A stretch of 64,000 bases of DNA from Myxococcales bacterium (GCA_016709545.1 JADJMO010000033.1:38014-102013); one strand, 5' to 3'. Counted from the stretch's first letter, positions 26,027-35,642 are shown. Numbers and translations are program-made. The notes: generated from the letters alone by a model not told the origin.

Positions 26027-27658
26027 TCACGCCATGAGCGCGCGGTACGCCAGCTGATCGCCGTGCATGCGCAGGAAGACCTGGTGCTTCTTCGCGTGGA
26101 ACGCGGCGACGGCGCCGCGCGTCGGATCGATCACCGAACCCTGCCGGCTCATCGCGCCCATGGCCGCGACGACGCTCGGGACGTCGCCGGCCGCGACCGC
26201 GCCGAGCATCGCGGAGCCGAGCACCACGGCCTCGGCCTCGGCGGGCAGCACCACTCGACACCCCGTGACGTCCGCGTGTTCGCGCACGAAGAGCGGGTTC
26301 TTGGCGTCTCCGCCGCACGCGATCAGGGTGTCGATGCGGTGGCCGGCGGCGTTCATCGCGTCGAGCACGTGCTTGGTGCCGTGGGCGAGCGCCTGGATCG
26401 TGGCGAGATACAGGAGCGCGAGCGCGTCGAGCGAGTCGTCGAGCGCGAGGCCCGAGACCATGCCGCGGAGCGTGGGGTTCGCGCGCGGCGAGCGGTTGCC
26501 GTGGTGATCGGGGAGCACGTGCAGGTCGCGCACGAGCTCCGCGGGGAACGCGACGCCGCGGTCCGCCGCGAGCTGCGCGACCCGCTCGTTCAGGAGAGCG
26601 TAGACGGTGGTGCCGCGCGCCTTGGCCTCGGCGGCGAGCTCGGCGCCGCGCGCGTGGCCGTGGATGGTGTGGTCGATGAGCGCGCCGGTCGCGGACTGCC
26701 CGCCCTCGGTGAGCCACATGCCGGGGACCATCGCGGATTGGTAGGGGCCCCACACGCCGGGGACGAAGCGCGGCTCGCGCGAGACCGCCATGTGGCAGCT
26801 GGACGTGCCGCCGATGAGCGCGACGCGGCCCTCCAGCGTCCCGGCCTCGTCGCGACGCCCTCGCCGTCGATGGCGAGGCCCACGGTGCCGAGCCCCCCCG
26901 CGTGGGCGTCGATGATCGCGACGGCGACCGGGGTGCCCTCGGCGAGGCCGAGCTCCTGCGCCGCCTTCGCGGTGAGCAGCCCCGCCCGCTCGCCCATGGG
27001 GCGCACGTTCGTGCCGATGCGCCGGTAGCCCTCGTCGACCAGCACGCCGAGGCCGACCGCGCGGAAGAAGGCGTCGTCCCAGCGCGCCTCGTGGCCGAGG
27101 TACGTCCACTTGCACACGGTGGTGCAGAGAGACCGCGCGTCGTTGCCGGTGGCCCGGTACACGAGGAAATCCGGCAGATCGAAGAGCCGCGTGGCCCGCG
27201 CGAACGAGGCCGGCAGGTGCTCCGAGAGCCACAGGATCTTCGGGGTCTCCATCTCGGGCGAGATGGTGCCGCCCACGTAGCGGAGGACCTCGTGCTGGCC
27301 GGCGTTGATGCGCTCGGCCTGCGCGATGGCGCGGTGGTCCATCCAGACGATCACGTTCTGCGCGTCGTCGCCCGGTCGGGCTCACGGTGACGGGGCGATC
27401 CTCGGCGTCGAGCACCACGAGCGAGCAAGTGGCGTCGAAGCCGACCCCGCGATGGCCCGGGCGCACGCTCGGCCAGCGCGAGGGCCGCTGCACGGCGACG
27501 CCGCACGCGCGCCAGATGTCCTCCGACGACTGCTCGACGAAGTCCTCCGCGGGGCGGAACGTGCGGATGGGCGCGACGCCCGTGCCCGCGCGCGCCCCGG
27601 CGCCGTCGAAGATCCCCGCGCGCACGCTGCCCGTGCCGACGTCGATCCCCAGGTAGAA
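26027..27658 (-). pseudogene. FGGY-family carbohydrate kinase (ribulokinase-like), at least two frameshifts
   Basis: Conserved FGGY kinase sequence is spread over two frames. FYLGIDVGTGSVRAGIFDG and FVEQSSEDIW begin it. A shift near 27380 leads to IVWMDHRAIAQAERI through VAVAIIDAHAGGLG. A shift back near 26855 leads to VALIGGTSSCHMAVS, WLTEGGQSATGALIDH and IACGGDAKNPLFVREHADV to the stop. About 540 aa in all, with phosphate- and sugar-binding motifs present. No start codon is visible next to the first strand, so 27658 marks the first conserved residue. It would phosphorylate the product of the isomerase upstream. The lesions may be sequence errors rather than true decay. Confidence 0.65.
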
Positions 27659-27725
27659 CGCTGCGAGAGATGGCCGGAGTCCCGCGGGGAAGATCGCCGG
27701 ACGAACGGCCTTCGCCGAGCCTGCG

Positions 27726-29254
27726 GCCCCAGATCCGGACCTTGAAGCCGAGCTCCTGCGAGAGAGCCACCATCTCGCCGAACACGTCGCCGTACGCGAC
27801 GGCCACGTGGTTCGACAGGTAGTGCGCCATCAACGCGTCGCGCGACACCCCGAGATCCGCCGCCATGAACGGCCACTCGCGGGTCGTCCCGTTCCACCAC
27901 GCGTCGCGCACCTCGGCGGGGAGCTTCACCACCTCGCCCTTGCCGACGTCCATCCAGAGCTCGCCCTTCTTGATGTAGGCGCGGGCCCAGGTGATCTCGC
28001 CCGGGAGGCTCTCGCCGGCGAGGGTGCCGCCGGGCGTGGGGAAGTAGAGCGAAGGCTGCCTGTACGTGTGCACGCCCGCGCAGCGTGTCCGGATCGTGGT
28101 TGAACGCGTACGCCCCGCACGAGCCGCTGTTGAGCAGCACCCAGAGGAACCGCTTCGGATCGCTCGGGTGCACGGCGCCCCACCGCACGTCGTGGAACAT
28201 GACCGCCTGGTGGAGCCCCTTCGCCTTGAGCAGGCGCTTGAGCATCTCCATGGGCATCACGTTGCCCTGGTCGGCCTCGGTCGCGGTGGCGACGGTGTCG
28301 CCGTTCGACTCGGGGCGACACGTGGAGTTGAAGAGGCCCTCGGCGAGATCGCTCGGCGGCCGCAGCGGGATGAGGCCGAGCTGGTACTGCCAGCCGAGGC
28401 AGTCGGCCTTGAACTCTTGCAGGAGGTCGAGGACGACGAGGTAGTCGCGGAGCTGCTCGCGCGTGGCCTGCTCGGTGAAGTCCTCGGTGCCGAGGTGGGC
28501 GTCCTTGCCCCAGTGGAACTCGAGGCCCTTCTCCTTGACGAAGGCGAGGGCGGCGTCGATGCGCTTCTCCTCGATGCGGCGACCGCGATCGATGATCCAG
28601 GCCTGGTCGACCTTGTGCTCGGTGAACCCGTGGCGGGTGAGCAGGCGCGGGCCGAAGTAGCCGTTGATCATGCCCATCGAGGTGTCGCCGAGCATCAGGG
28701 TGAGGATGCGGCGGTCGCGGATCTGCGCGGCGACGCCGCGGGCGCGGGCGGCGGCGTCGACCGAGATCGGCGCGTGGCCGGCGATCTCGTCCTCGGGATA
28801 CGCGACCTGCCCCGCCGGCGCACCACTCGTCGAGGCGCTCCATGAACACCTGGTCGCTCGTCCTGTCGGCGGCGTCGGTCCAGACGCGGGAGACGGGCGC
28901 TCGAGGCTCTCGAGGCACGCGCCGGTGTTGAGCAGGCCGACGAGGCCCGGCCACTGCCCGGAGAAGTTGCTCGCGAGGAGCAGCGGGTTGTCCTTGCCGA
29001 CGACGCCGTCGGTGGTGTGCGGGCCGTAGAACCAGTGCGTGCAGACGCCGATCATCGGGTCGTCGCACCGGGCCGAGCTTCTCGATGGCCTCGTGCGGCT
29101 TGCTGAGGAAGCCCTCGACCAGATACGGCTCCTTGCCGAGCTTCTGGAGCGCCGTGGTGAGCTGCTTGGTGGCCTCGAGCATGGCCGGTCGCGCGAGCTC
29201 GTTGGGCTTCTCCCGCGCGTCGCCCGGCCAGAACAGCGCAATCCGCTTCGACAT
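27726..29254 (-). pseudogene. L-fucose/L-arabinose-isomerase-like sugar isomerase, four frameshifts
   Basis: About 510 aa of conserved sequence in pieces. MSKRIALFWPGDAREKPNEL to KPHEAIEKLG is in one frame. After a shift near 29070 comes DPMIGVCTHWFYGPHTTDGV; two compensating shifts near 28900 and 28820 flank DAADRTSDQVFMERLDEW. GHAPISVDAAARARGVAAQI to SCGAYAFNHDPDT continues, and after a shift near 28075 comes LYFPTPGGTLAGESLPGEIT to GFKVRIWG. The fold resembles fucose/arabinose isomerases. The start lies 21 bp after the binding-protein gene. No stop codon separates it from the kinase in any minus-strand frame, so its true end is unknown. Confidence 0.6.
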
Positions 29255-29275
29255 GTCAGTGCTCCTCTTTCGTGT

Positions 29276-30253
29276 TCACGGGATCTCTTCGCCGCCCTTG
29301 GCGACGTTCTCGCGGGTCCAGCTCTTGGTGCCGAGCACGATCTTCTTCTGCACCTGCTCCTTCTTGAGGAGCTTGAGGGCGACGTCGATCGCCTCGGCGC
29401 CGCCGGTCGGGTAGGTGAACGTGGCGTGGAGGAGGCTGTCCTTCACGTACTTCACGCCCTCGTGCGGCAGCGCGTCGATGCCCACGAACTTGATCGTGGC
29501 CTCGCGCCCCGCCTCCTTGGCCGCGAGGTAGGCGCCGTGCGCGCCCGGGTCGTTGTGCGCGTAGACGACGTCGATCTTGGGGTTGGTGGCGAGCGCCGAG
29601 GCCATCTCCTTGCGGGCGTTGGGCTCGAGCCACTGCATGTCGGCGGTGAACACGATCTTGATGCCGGTGTTCTTGGCGAGGTCGAGGCCCTCGAGGAACC
29701 CGGCGTGGCGATCCTGACCGGGGGTCGAGGTCATGAGGCCCTCGAGCTCGACGACGTTGCCGCCCGCGGCGCCGAGCAGCTTCGCGACCCACTTGCCCGC
29801 CTCGCGGCCGATCTTCTTGTTGTCGCCGCCGATGAAGGTCGTGAACTGGTCGCCCTCGACCGCGCGGTCGAGCACGATCACCGGGATGCCCTTCTTGTAG
29901 GCCTCGGCGACGGGCTTGGTGAGCGGCGCGGCCTCCTTGGGCGAGATCACGAGGAGGTCGATGCCCTGGTTGACGAGCTCCTCCACCTGCGTGCGCTGGG
30001 TGAGCGAGTCGTTCTGCGCGTCCTTGAAGACGACCTTGAGCTCGGGGTGCTTGGCGGCGGCGTTCTTCAGGTCCTCGTTCATCTGCACGCGCCACGGCTC
30101 GCCCAGGTTGCACTGGCTCATGCCGATGACGAACGGGTCTTCCTTGGTGCCGGCGTGCCCGCTCGACGCGGCCTTCTTGCAGGCGGACAGCGGGGCGAGG
30201 GCGCCGAGGACGAACAGCGTGCTGGCCGAGAGCAGCCACGAGCGACGGAACAT
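29276..30253 (-). CDS. Sugar ABC transporter substrate-binding lipoprotein
   Basis: A 325-aa RbsB/YtfQ-like receptor. The signal ends at LAPLSAC (lipidated Cys about 25). The mature protein has FVIGMSQCNLGEPWRVQMNE, LTQRTQVEELVNQGIDLLVI, SPKEAAPLTKPVAEAYKKG, VIVLDRAVEGDQFTTFIGGD and VVYAHNDPGAHGAYLAAKEA, all standard for type 1 periplasmic binding proteins of pentoses and hexoses. It belongs to the operon whose ATPase and permease lie upstream and whose isomerase and kinase lie downstream, which points to a catabolised sugar. Confidence 0.92.
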   Translation of the reverse strand: MFRRSWLLSASTLFVLGALAPLSACKKAASSGHAGTKEDPFVIGMSQCNLGEPWRVQMNEDLKNAAAKHPELKVVFKDAQNDSLTQRTQVEELVNQGIDLLVISPKEAAPLTKPVAEAYKKGIPVIVLDRAVEGDQFTTFIGGDNKKIGREAGKWVAKLLGAAGGNVVELEGLMTSTPGQDRHAGFLEGLDLAKNTGIKIVFTADMQWLEPNARKEMASALATNPKIDVVYAHNDPGAHGAYLAAKEAGREATIKFVGIDALPHEGVKYVKDSLLHATFTYPTGGAEAIDVALKLLKKEQVQKKIVLGTKSWTRENVAKGGEEIP

Positions 30254-30295
30254 CGCGCATGCCTAAACCATCCAGAACGGTGCGGCGAGTGGCCG

Positions 30296-30754
30296 TCAGG
30301 GCGGGCAGTAGCCGCCGCCCGCCCCGCACGACGCGAAGCCATGGACCTGCGGGCAGGGCAGCGCGATCGGCGTGAGGAACTTGCGGCCGGTGGCGAGCTC
30401 AAGGGTGCAGGTGGAGAAGACCGTCCAGCTGCCCGACTTCTTCACGCACGCGACCAGCTGGGTGCCGGGCCCGTAGCAGAAGGTGGACTCGTGCCAGAGC
30501 GCCCCGCGCACGGCCTCGCAGTCGGCGGGGCAGGTGGTGCCGTCGCTGTTGATGGGGCACTGATCGGGGCCGAGGCCGGTCGCGCACGCGCCGCCGTCGC
30601 CGCTCTCGGCGACGTCGCTGTCGCCCCCGACGTCTCCGAGCACGTCGCCCACGTCGTCGTGCGCGTCGCCGCTGTCGACGCCACCGTCGGCCGGCGATGG
30701 ACTCGCCGTGCTGCACCCGAGCACGCAGAACACCATCGTTGCCAAGACCTTCAT
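30296..30754 (-). CDS. Asp-rich lipoprotein inside the sugar operon
   Basis: A 152-aa protein. MKVLATMVFCVLGC is a lipoprotein signal lipidated at Cys14. A tether of about 40 residues rich in Asp, Gly and Ser follows, then a small Cys-rich domain (ATGLGPDQCP, TTCPADCEAVRG, FCYGPGTQLVACVKK, GFASCGAGGGYCPP). The ATG overlaps the stop of the preceding small gene (ATGA, 30751-30754). It is co-oriented with the sugar importer genes with short gaps on both sides, so it may be a surface accessory of uptake, though this is inference. Confidence 0.7.
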   Translation of the reverse strand: MKVLATMVFCVLGCSTASPSPADGGVDSGDAHDDVGDVLGDVGGDSDVAESGDGGACATGLGPDQCPINSDGTTCPADCEAVRGALWHESTFCYGPGTQLVACVKKSGSWTVFSTCTLELATGRKFLTPIALPCPQVHGFASCGAGGGYCPP

Positions 30755-30972
30755 CGCAGGAACTTCGCTCCAGAAGGACCCTCGACGGGGATGAGCTCGC
30801 CGATGCCTGGCTTGTTGACCGGGACCGGGATGTCCACGACTTGCGTCGCCTGGGTGTGGAGCACGTCCAGACGCCTCGTACGGTGGCGCGGAGGCGTCCT
30901 CGGCGAGAGGTCCACCGCCAGCAGCCAGAGCGCGCCCACCCAGAGCGGGCCGAAGCGAGTCAGGCGGCGCAT
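30751..30972 (-). CDS. Small membrane-anchored protein
   Basis: A 73-aa protein, MRRLTRFGPLWVGALWLLAV at the start giving a single signal-anchor helix. It is followed by a basic stretch and a Pro/Val-rich tail (VVDIPVPVNKPGIGELIPV). No family recognised. Its stop overlaps the next ATG by ATGA, which supports real translation. It lies 31 bp downstream of the permease gene. Confidence 0.55.
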   Translation of the reverse strand: MRRLTRFGPLWVGALWLLAVDLSPRTPPRHRTRRLDVLHTQATQVVDIPVPVNKPGIGELIPVEGPSGAKFLR

Positions 30973-31003
30973 GCCTGAAGCATGCCAGATCGATCCTACC
31001 GTG

Positions 31004-31993
31004 TCAGGCCGCCCGCCCGCGCTGGAACAGCACCGCGCCGAGGATGATCGCGCCGGTCAACATCAGCCGCGTCTCGAGCGCGAACGCGTTCAACGACAGG
31101 ACCTTCTGCAGGTACCCGATGGTCAGCGCGCCGATCAGCGTGAGGCCCACGCCGCCCTTGCCCCCCCGCAGCGGCGTGCCACCGATCACGACCATCGCGA
31201 TCGCGTCGAGCTCGTAGCCCACGCCGGTCTCCGGGTCGCCCTGCGTCTCCTGCGCGGCCTGACAGATCCCCGCGATCGCCGCGAAGAACCCGGACAGCGC
31301 GTAGGCGAGCGTGACCACCCTGCGCGTGGGTACGCCGGAGAGGCGCGCCGCCTCGAGGCTCCCGCCCACCGCATAGAGCTGCCGCCCGAGCCGCGTGCGC
31401 GCGAGGATCAGCCACGTGAGCGCAACGCACGCGAGGAACACCAGCGTGACGATCGACACGCTCCCGCCGAACACCCGCGTGTCGAGGAGGTCGAAGATCG
31501 GCGGCAGCGGGCTCGAGTGCCCGACGCCGCTCGCGTCGACGACGTAGCTCGTGACCTTCTTGCCCGCGGCGATGCGCTTGGCGAGGCCGCGCGCGAACAC
31601 CATCGCGGCGAGGGTGACCACGAACGGCTGGATGCGCGCCACCGACACCAGCGCGCCGTTGGCGGCGCCGATCGTGGCGCCGAGGGCGAGCACCGCGGGC
31701 ACCGCCACCAGCGCGGGCTGCCCGCGCACGAGCGAGAGGGTGGCGAACGCCACGGCCGCGAGCGCGAGCACGCTGCCGACCGAGAGGTCGACGCCCGCGG
31801 TGACGATCACGAGCGTCATGCCGCAGGCGAGGATGCCGTCGACCGAGACCTCGCGGAGCACCTGCTGGTGCGTGGTCCACCGGAAGAACGCGCCGTTCTG
31901 GTGGAAGATGCACCCGAGCACCACGATCAACGCCAGCGCGGCGAGGGCCCGCGCGATCGGCGAGGCGAAGAACGCGCGGAGGCGCGGGTTCAC
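31004..31993 (-). CDS. Sugar ABC transporter permease (RbsC type)
   Basis: A 329-aa polytopic membrane protein. After the start (MNPRLRAFFASPIARALAAL) come VSVDGILACGMTLVIVTAGV, DLSVGSVLALAAVAFATL, QPFVVTLAAMVFARGLAKRI, GRQLYAVGGSLEAARLSGVP and AIAMVVIGGTPLRGGKGGVG, all typical of the ribose/xylose permease family. About eight to ten membrane helices are expected. The GTG start overlaps the ATPase stop (GTGA, 31990-31993), coupling the two products that form the channel complex. Confidence 0.93.
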   Translation of the reverse strand: MNPRLRAFFASPIARALAALALIVVLGCIFHQNGAFFRWTTHQQVLREVSVDGILACGMTLVIVTAGVDLSVGSVLALAAVAFATLSLVRGQPALVAVPAVLALGATIGAANGALVSVARIQPFVVTLAAMVFARGLAKRIAAGKKVTSYVVDASGVGHSSPLPPIFDLLDTRVFGGSVSIVTLVFLACVALTWLILARTRLGRQLYAVGGSLEAARLSGVPTRRVVTLAYALSGFFAAIAGICQAAQETQGDPETGVGYELDAIAMVVIGGTPLRGGKGGVGLTLIGALTIGYLQKVLSLNAFALETRLMLTGAIILGAVLFQRGRAA

Positions 31994-33528
31994 GCGGCCA
32001 CCTCGCTCCCCATCGCCGCCGCGAGCACCGCGCGCCGGACGGCGGTCGGGTCCTCACCGCGCACCTGCACGGTCGCCGCGACGCGGCCGCGGTGCAGCAC
32101 GACCACGCGATCCGCGAGGGCGAGCAGCTCCTCGGCCTCGGTCGTGATCGCGACCACCGCGGCGCCGCCCGCGCACAGCGCCCGCAAGCGCGCGTGGATC
32201 TCGTGCTTGCTGCCGATGTCGACCCCGCGCGTGGGCTCGTCGAGCAAGAGCACCCTCGGCTTGGTGAGGAGGCACCGCGTCAGCAGCACCTTCTGCTGGT
32301 TGCCGCCGGAGAGCGCGCTCACCTCCACGTCCGGGGAGGGGGCGCGCACGTCCATCTCGGAGAGGCCTTCGAGCACCGTCTTGCGGAGCCGACGCTCGTC
32401 GACCAGTCCGAGCGCGGTGAACCGATCGAGGGCCGCGAGCGCCGCGTTCTCGACCACGCTGCGGTCGGGGAGGATGCCGGCCTCGCGCCGGTCGTCGGAC
32501 ACGAGCGCGAGCCCGCGGGCCAGCGCGGCGCCTGGACTGCGCGCGTCGAAGGCCACGCCGTCGAGCCACACCGCGCCGCGTACCTGCTGGTCCGAGAGGC
32601 TCCCGAACACCGCATGCAGGAGAGTGCGCGCCCCCGAGCCCGCGAGCCCGGTGACGGCCACGATCTCGCCGGGCGCGACGCGGAACGAGACCCCTTCGAG
32701 CTCGCGGCGCCCACCCGCGCGGGCCTCCACGGTGAGGCCCTCCACGCGCAGGCGCTCTCCCTCGGTGGCGGCGTGGGTGCCCGCGTCGGTCTGCTCCTCG
32801 AGCGCGTGCCCGAGCATGGCGGCGACGAGGGCCGCGCGCGGCAGCTCGGCGGCGGGGGCGCTCGCCGCGACGACGCCGTCCCGCAGCGCGGTGATGCGGT
32901 CGGCGAGGCGGTACACCTCCTCCATCTTGTGCGACACGTAGAGCACCGCGACGCCGGCCGCGCGCAGGCGGGCGACCTGCGCGAACAGCGCCTCGGCCTC
33001 CTGCTCGCCGAGCGCCGACGACGGCTCGTCCATCACCACCACGCGCACCGGGTGGTCGTGGTCGAGGAGCGCCTTGGCGATCTCGACGAGCTGCCGCTGC
33101 GCCAGGGTGAGCTCCTCGACGATGGCGTCGGGGTCGATGGCGATCGCGAGCCGCGCGAGGTGGGCGGCGGCGAGCGCCCGCTGCTCGGCGTGGCGTACGC
33201 CGAACCAGCCGGTGCGCTCGCGCCCGAGGAACAGGTTGTCGGTCACGCTCATCGACCCGACCAGCGAGAGCTCCTGGAAGATGGTGGCGACCCCGGCGCG
33301 TCGCGCCTCGGCCGGCGAGTCGAAGCGTACCGTGTGAGCGTCGATCCGGAGGTCGCCGCCGTAGTCGTCGAGCGCGCCCGCGAGCGCCTTGATGAGCGTG
33401 GACTTGCCCGCGCCGTTCTCGCCGGCGAGCACGTGCACCTCGCCCGCGTGGAGATCGAGGTCGACCCCGCGCAGGACGGTCGTCGCGCCGTAGGACTTCG
33501 CGAGGCCGCGGACGGTGAGCAGGGGCAC
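31990..33528 (-). CDS. Sugar ABC transporter ATPase (RbsA/XylG type)
   Basis: A 512-aa double ATPase from a GTG at 33528. Domain 1 has GENGAGKST, an ELTLAQRQLVEIAKAL signature region and VVVMDEPSSALG. Domain 2 has the degenerate Walker A GLAGSGARTLL, an intact LSGGNQQKVLLTRCLL and VLLLDEPTRGVD. It is the first gene of the second sugar operon and is divergent from the YdeI-like gene across 39 bp. That gap is very short for two promoters. Confidence 0.93.
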   Translation of the reverse strand: MPLLTVRGLAKSYGATTVLRGVDLDLHAGEVHVLAGENGAGKSTLIKALAGALDDYGGDLRIDAHTVRFDSPAEARRAGVATIFQELSLVGSMSVTDNLFLGRERTGWFGVRHAEQRALAAAHLARLAIAIDPDAIVEELTLAQRQLVEIAKALLDHDHPVRVVVMDEPSSALGEQEAEALFAQVARLRAAGVAVLYVSHKMEEVYRLADRITALRDGVVAASAPAAELPRAALVAAMLGHALEEQTDAGTHAATEGERLRVEGLTVEARAGGRRELEGVSFRVAPGEIVAVTGLAGSGARTLLHAVFGSLSDQQVRGAVWLDGVAFDARSPGAALARGLALVSDDRREAGILPDRSVVENAALAALDRFTALGLVDERRLRKTVLEGLSEMDVRAPSPDVEVSALSGGNQQKVLLTRCLLTKPRVLLLDEPTRGVDIGSKHEIHARLRALCAGGAAVVAITTEAEELLALADRVVVLHRGRVAATVQVRGEDPTAVRRAVLAAAMGSEVAA

Positions 33529-33567
33529 GGGGCCGCGAGGGTAGCGCGTGATACCCTCCCCGGCACC

Positions 33568-34152
33568 GTGAAACCCGTCTATTTCGCCGCCCCGGACGCC
33601 TTCCGCGCCTGGCTCGAGGCGCACCACGGCGAGGCCACGGAGCTCGTGGTCGGCTTCTACAAGCGGGGCACCGGGCGGCCGAGCCTCACGTGGCCGGAGT
33701 CCGTCGACGAGGCGCTCTGCTTCGGGTGGATCGATGGCGTCCGCAAGAGCGTCGACGCCGAGCGCTACCAGATCCGCTTCACGCCGCGGAAGGTGGGGAG
33801 CATCTGGAGCCAGATCAACGTCGACAAGGTGGCCGCGCTCACGGCGCTGGGGAAGATGCGCCCCGCGGGCCTCGCAGCGTTCGCCGCGCGCAAGGCCCAC
33901 AAGACGGCCATCTACTCTTACGAGCGCGAGCACGCCACGTTCGACGCGGAACAGGAGAAGGCCTTCCGCGCCGACGCGAAGGCGTGGAAGTGGTGGAACG
34001 CGTGTGCGCCGGGGTACCGACGGGTCGCGACCCACTGGGTCACGTCGGCGAAGCAGGAGGCTACCCGGGCGCGCCGGCTCGCCACGTTGATCGCGGACTG
34101 CGCGGCGGGGGTGAAGATCGCCCCGCTGCGCGAGCGGAAGGGCGTGAAGTGA
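33568..34152 (+). CDS. YdeI/OmpD-associated family protein
   Basis: A 194-aa protein matching the YdeI-like family of bacteriocin-protection or OmpD-associated proteins. Visible marks are FRAWLEAHHGEATELVVGFY, the signature SVDEALCFGWIDGVRKSVD, YQIRFTPRKVGSIWSQINVD and a C-terminal KAWKWWNACAPGYRRVATHW followed by an ATRARRLATLIADC helix. Cytoplasmic, with no signal. The biochemical role of the family is not settled. It starts at a GTG at 33568. Confidence 0.88.
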   Translation: MKPVYFAAPDAFRAWLEAHHGEATELVVGFYKRGTGRPSLTWPESVDEALCFGWIDGVRKSVDAERYQIRFTPRKVGSIWSQINVDKVAALTALGKMRPAGLAAFAARKAHKTAIYSYEREHATFDAEQEKAFRADAKAWKWWNACAPGYRRVATHWVTSAKQEATRARRLATLIADCAAGVKIAPLRERKGVK

Positions 34153-34191
34153 CGCTCACGAGGTGTTGAGGCAACATGGGGAGGAGTTCCG

Positions 34192-34665
34192 ATGTCCCTC
34201 CGCGTGGCACTTCTGTTCGCTGTCGCCCTCGGAGGCTGTGCCCAGATCGAGTCTGGAGCACCGGATGCTGGGGATGCCTCGGCGGTCGACGATGCAGACC
34301 ACTCTTGCGACGACATTCAGCTGCGCTTCCCGTGCTTTCAGTATGGTCGCAAGTGCGTGAACGCGACGAAGTGCCCGGGGCACTTCGTCGAGGTGGAGTG
34401 CGGATACGGCGTCGGCGCCGAGGACACCTGCGGAATGTGCTGGCGCGGCACGGACGATCCCACCAAGTGCCCCGCCATCAGCACGCCGCTCGATGCCAGG
34501 GGCTGCCCCTTCGAGAAGAACGCCGCCGGCCTCTCCTGCGGGGTGAAAGGCAAGGAGTGCGTCTACCGCGATCTCTGCCCGAAGTACTGGGCTTCGGTCC
34601 TCTACTGCGGCCCGGCCGCCGAGCCCGGGAAGCTGGTCTGGAGAAGGCGTGAAGACCCATGCTGA
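34192..34665 (+). CDS. Cysteine-rich lipoprotein, hypothetical
   Basis: A 157-aa protein; the ATG at 34192 follows a clear GGGAGGAG ribosome site. MSLRVALLFAVALGGC is a lipoprotein signal with Cys16 lipidated. A short acidic tether (GAPDAGDASAVDDAD) leads to a domain with about a dozen Cys (CDDIQLRFPCFQYGRKCVN, CGYGVGAEDTCGMCW, CPFEKNAAGLSCGVKGKEC), likely disulfide-bonded outside the cell. It resembles other Cys-rich lipoproteins in this window in style but not clearly in sequence. Confidence 0.7.
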   Translation: MSLRVALLFAVALGGCAQIESGAPDAGDASAVDDADHSCDDIQLRFPCFQYGRKCVNATKCPGHFVEVECGYGVGAEDTCGMCWRGTDDPTKCPAISTPLDARGCPFEKNAAGLSCGVKGKECVYRDLCPKYWASVLYCGPAAEPGKLVWRRREDPC

Positions 34666-34674
34666 CCCCATTGG

Positions 34675-34690
34675 TGCCAGATGCTGCCAT
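34675..34690 (+). repeat. Intergenic 16-mer repeat, copy 1
   Basis: TGCCAGATGCTGCCAT occurs here and again exactly at 61228-61243. A near match, GATGCTGCCAGATGG, lies at 35561-35575. All three sit between or at the edges of genes and are less GC-rich than their surroundings. Function unknown; chance is possible for a 16-mer, but the placement is notable. Confidence 0.4.
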
Positions 34691-34727
34691 GGAATGCTCA
34701 CCGTCACCCGAGCGTCCGAGTTCGAGC

Positions 34728-35560
34728 ATGGCTGCCCAGGTGCTCACCGATCCGCCGGCGCACCCGCGGTTCCAGCTCGCGCCGGCGTTCGGGCTCGTCG
34801 GATTCGTGGGTGGGCTGCTGGTCGAGGCCGCAACGTGGGGGAATGGCCGCTACCGCTACCCATCTCGCTCGTCACCGCCTTCACGTGCGCGGTGTTCGGC
34901 GCCTGGGTCACCTAGCTGCAACGGACCCAGCCCGCGAAGGCGACCCTGCCCACCTTCGTCGTCGGGGTGTTCCTGGCCGGCGCGGCCAACGGCGCGCTCT
35001 GCTTCGCCCATGGCTTCCCCTTCGGGAGTCTCTTCGGCGCGTTCCTCGGGCTGATCGTCGCCGTGCCCTTCGTGCCGGCGCTCGGCTTCATCTTCGTCGC
35101 TGCGGGCGAGGTCGGTCGCGCGCGGCTCGGCACCCACGCCGACCGCGCCGATCGCTCTGGCGTCTTCTCGGCCGTCGCAGTGGTGCTCGCGATCTGCAGC
35201 TACAGCTCCGTCCTCTCCGGCCATCGGCCCCTCCGGCTCGTGCTGGCCTCCTGCGCCCTGCTCGGATTCGTCCTGGCCGTCGCGGCCTGCGCCCGCACCG
35301 TCCACGCCTACTGGGCCGTGCGCCGCGCCGCCGACCGCGTGGGGCAAGGAGCGCTCTTCGACTTCGGCGTCGGCGCCGACCTGCGCGCGAATCGGGAGGT
35401 CGAGAACTACCGCGGACAGCTCCCGCAGCGCCGACGGAGCCTCGGCGATCCCACGCTCGCGCTGGCCCGCCTCCGCGCAGCCCTCCAGCGCGACCTGGCC
35501 ACGCTGGTCGCCACCGCCATCATCACGGCCGTTCACGCCGCCCACGTCCTGCCGCGCTGA
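34728..35560 (+). pseudogene. Hypothetical membrane protein, frameshift plus in-frame stop
   Basis: The N-terminus MAAQVLTDPPAHPRFQLAPA continues with GLVGFVGGLLVEAATWGNGR in one frame. After a shift near 34860 the frame carries SLVTAFTCAVFGAWVT, a TAG at 34913-34915, then LQRTQPAKATLPTFVVGVFL and a run of membrane helices to the stop at 35560. About 275 aa with four to six hydrophobic segments and a basic helical tail. The TAG could be a misread TGG (Trp). Two lesions make this either a decayed gene or a poorly sequenced one. No family recognised. Confidence 0.5.
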
Positions 35561-35642
35561 CGATGCTGCCAGATGGTGACACGAGCGCTGCGGCATCGAG
35601 CCGCCGGCTCCGCGAGCTTCAAGCGAGTATCCTTTTCGGAAG

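Noticed and set aside
29039..32941. A 1300-codon open frame on the plus strand across the sugar operon
   Set aside because: It covers several well-conserved minus-strand genes and its translation is Arg/Ala/Asp-rich shadow sequence, as expected at this GC content.
33529..33567. Operator or riboswitch between the divergent ABC ATPase and YdeI genes
   Set aside because: The gap is only 39 bp and shows no palindrome or recognisable promoter elements.
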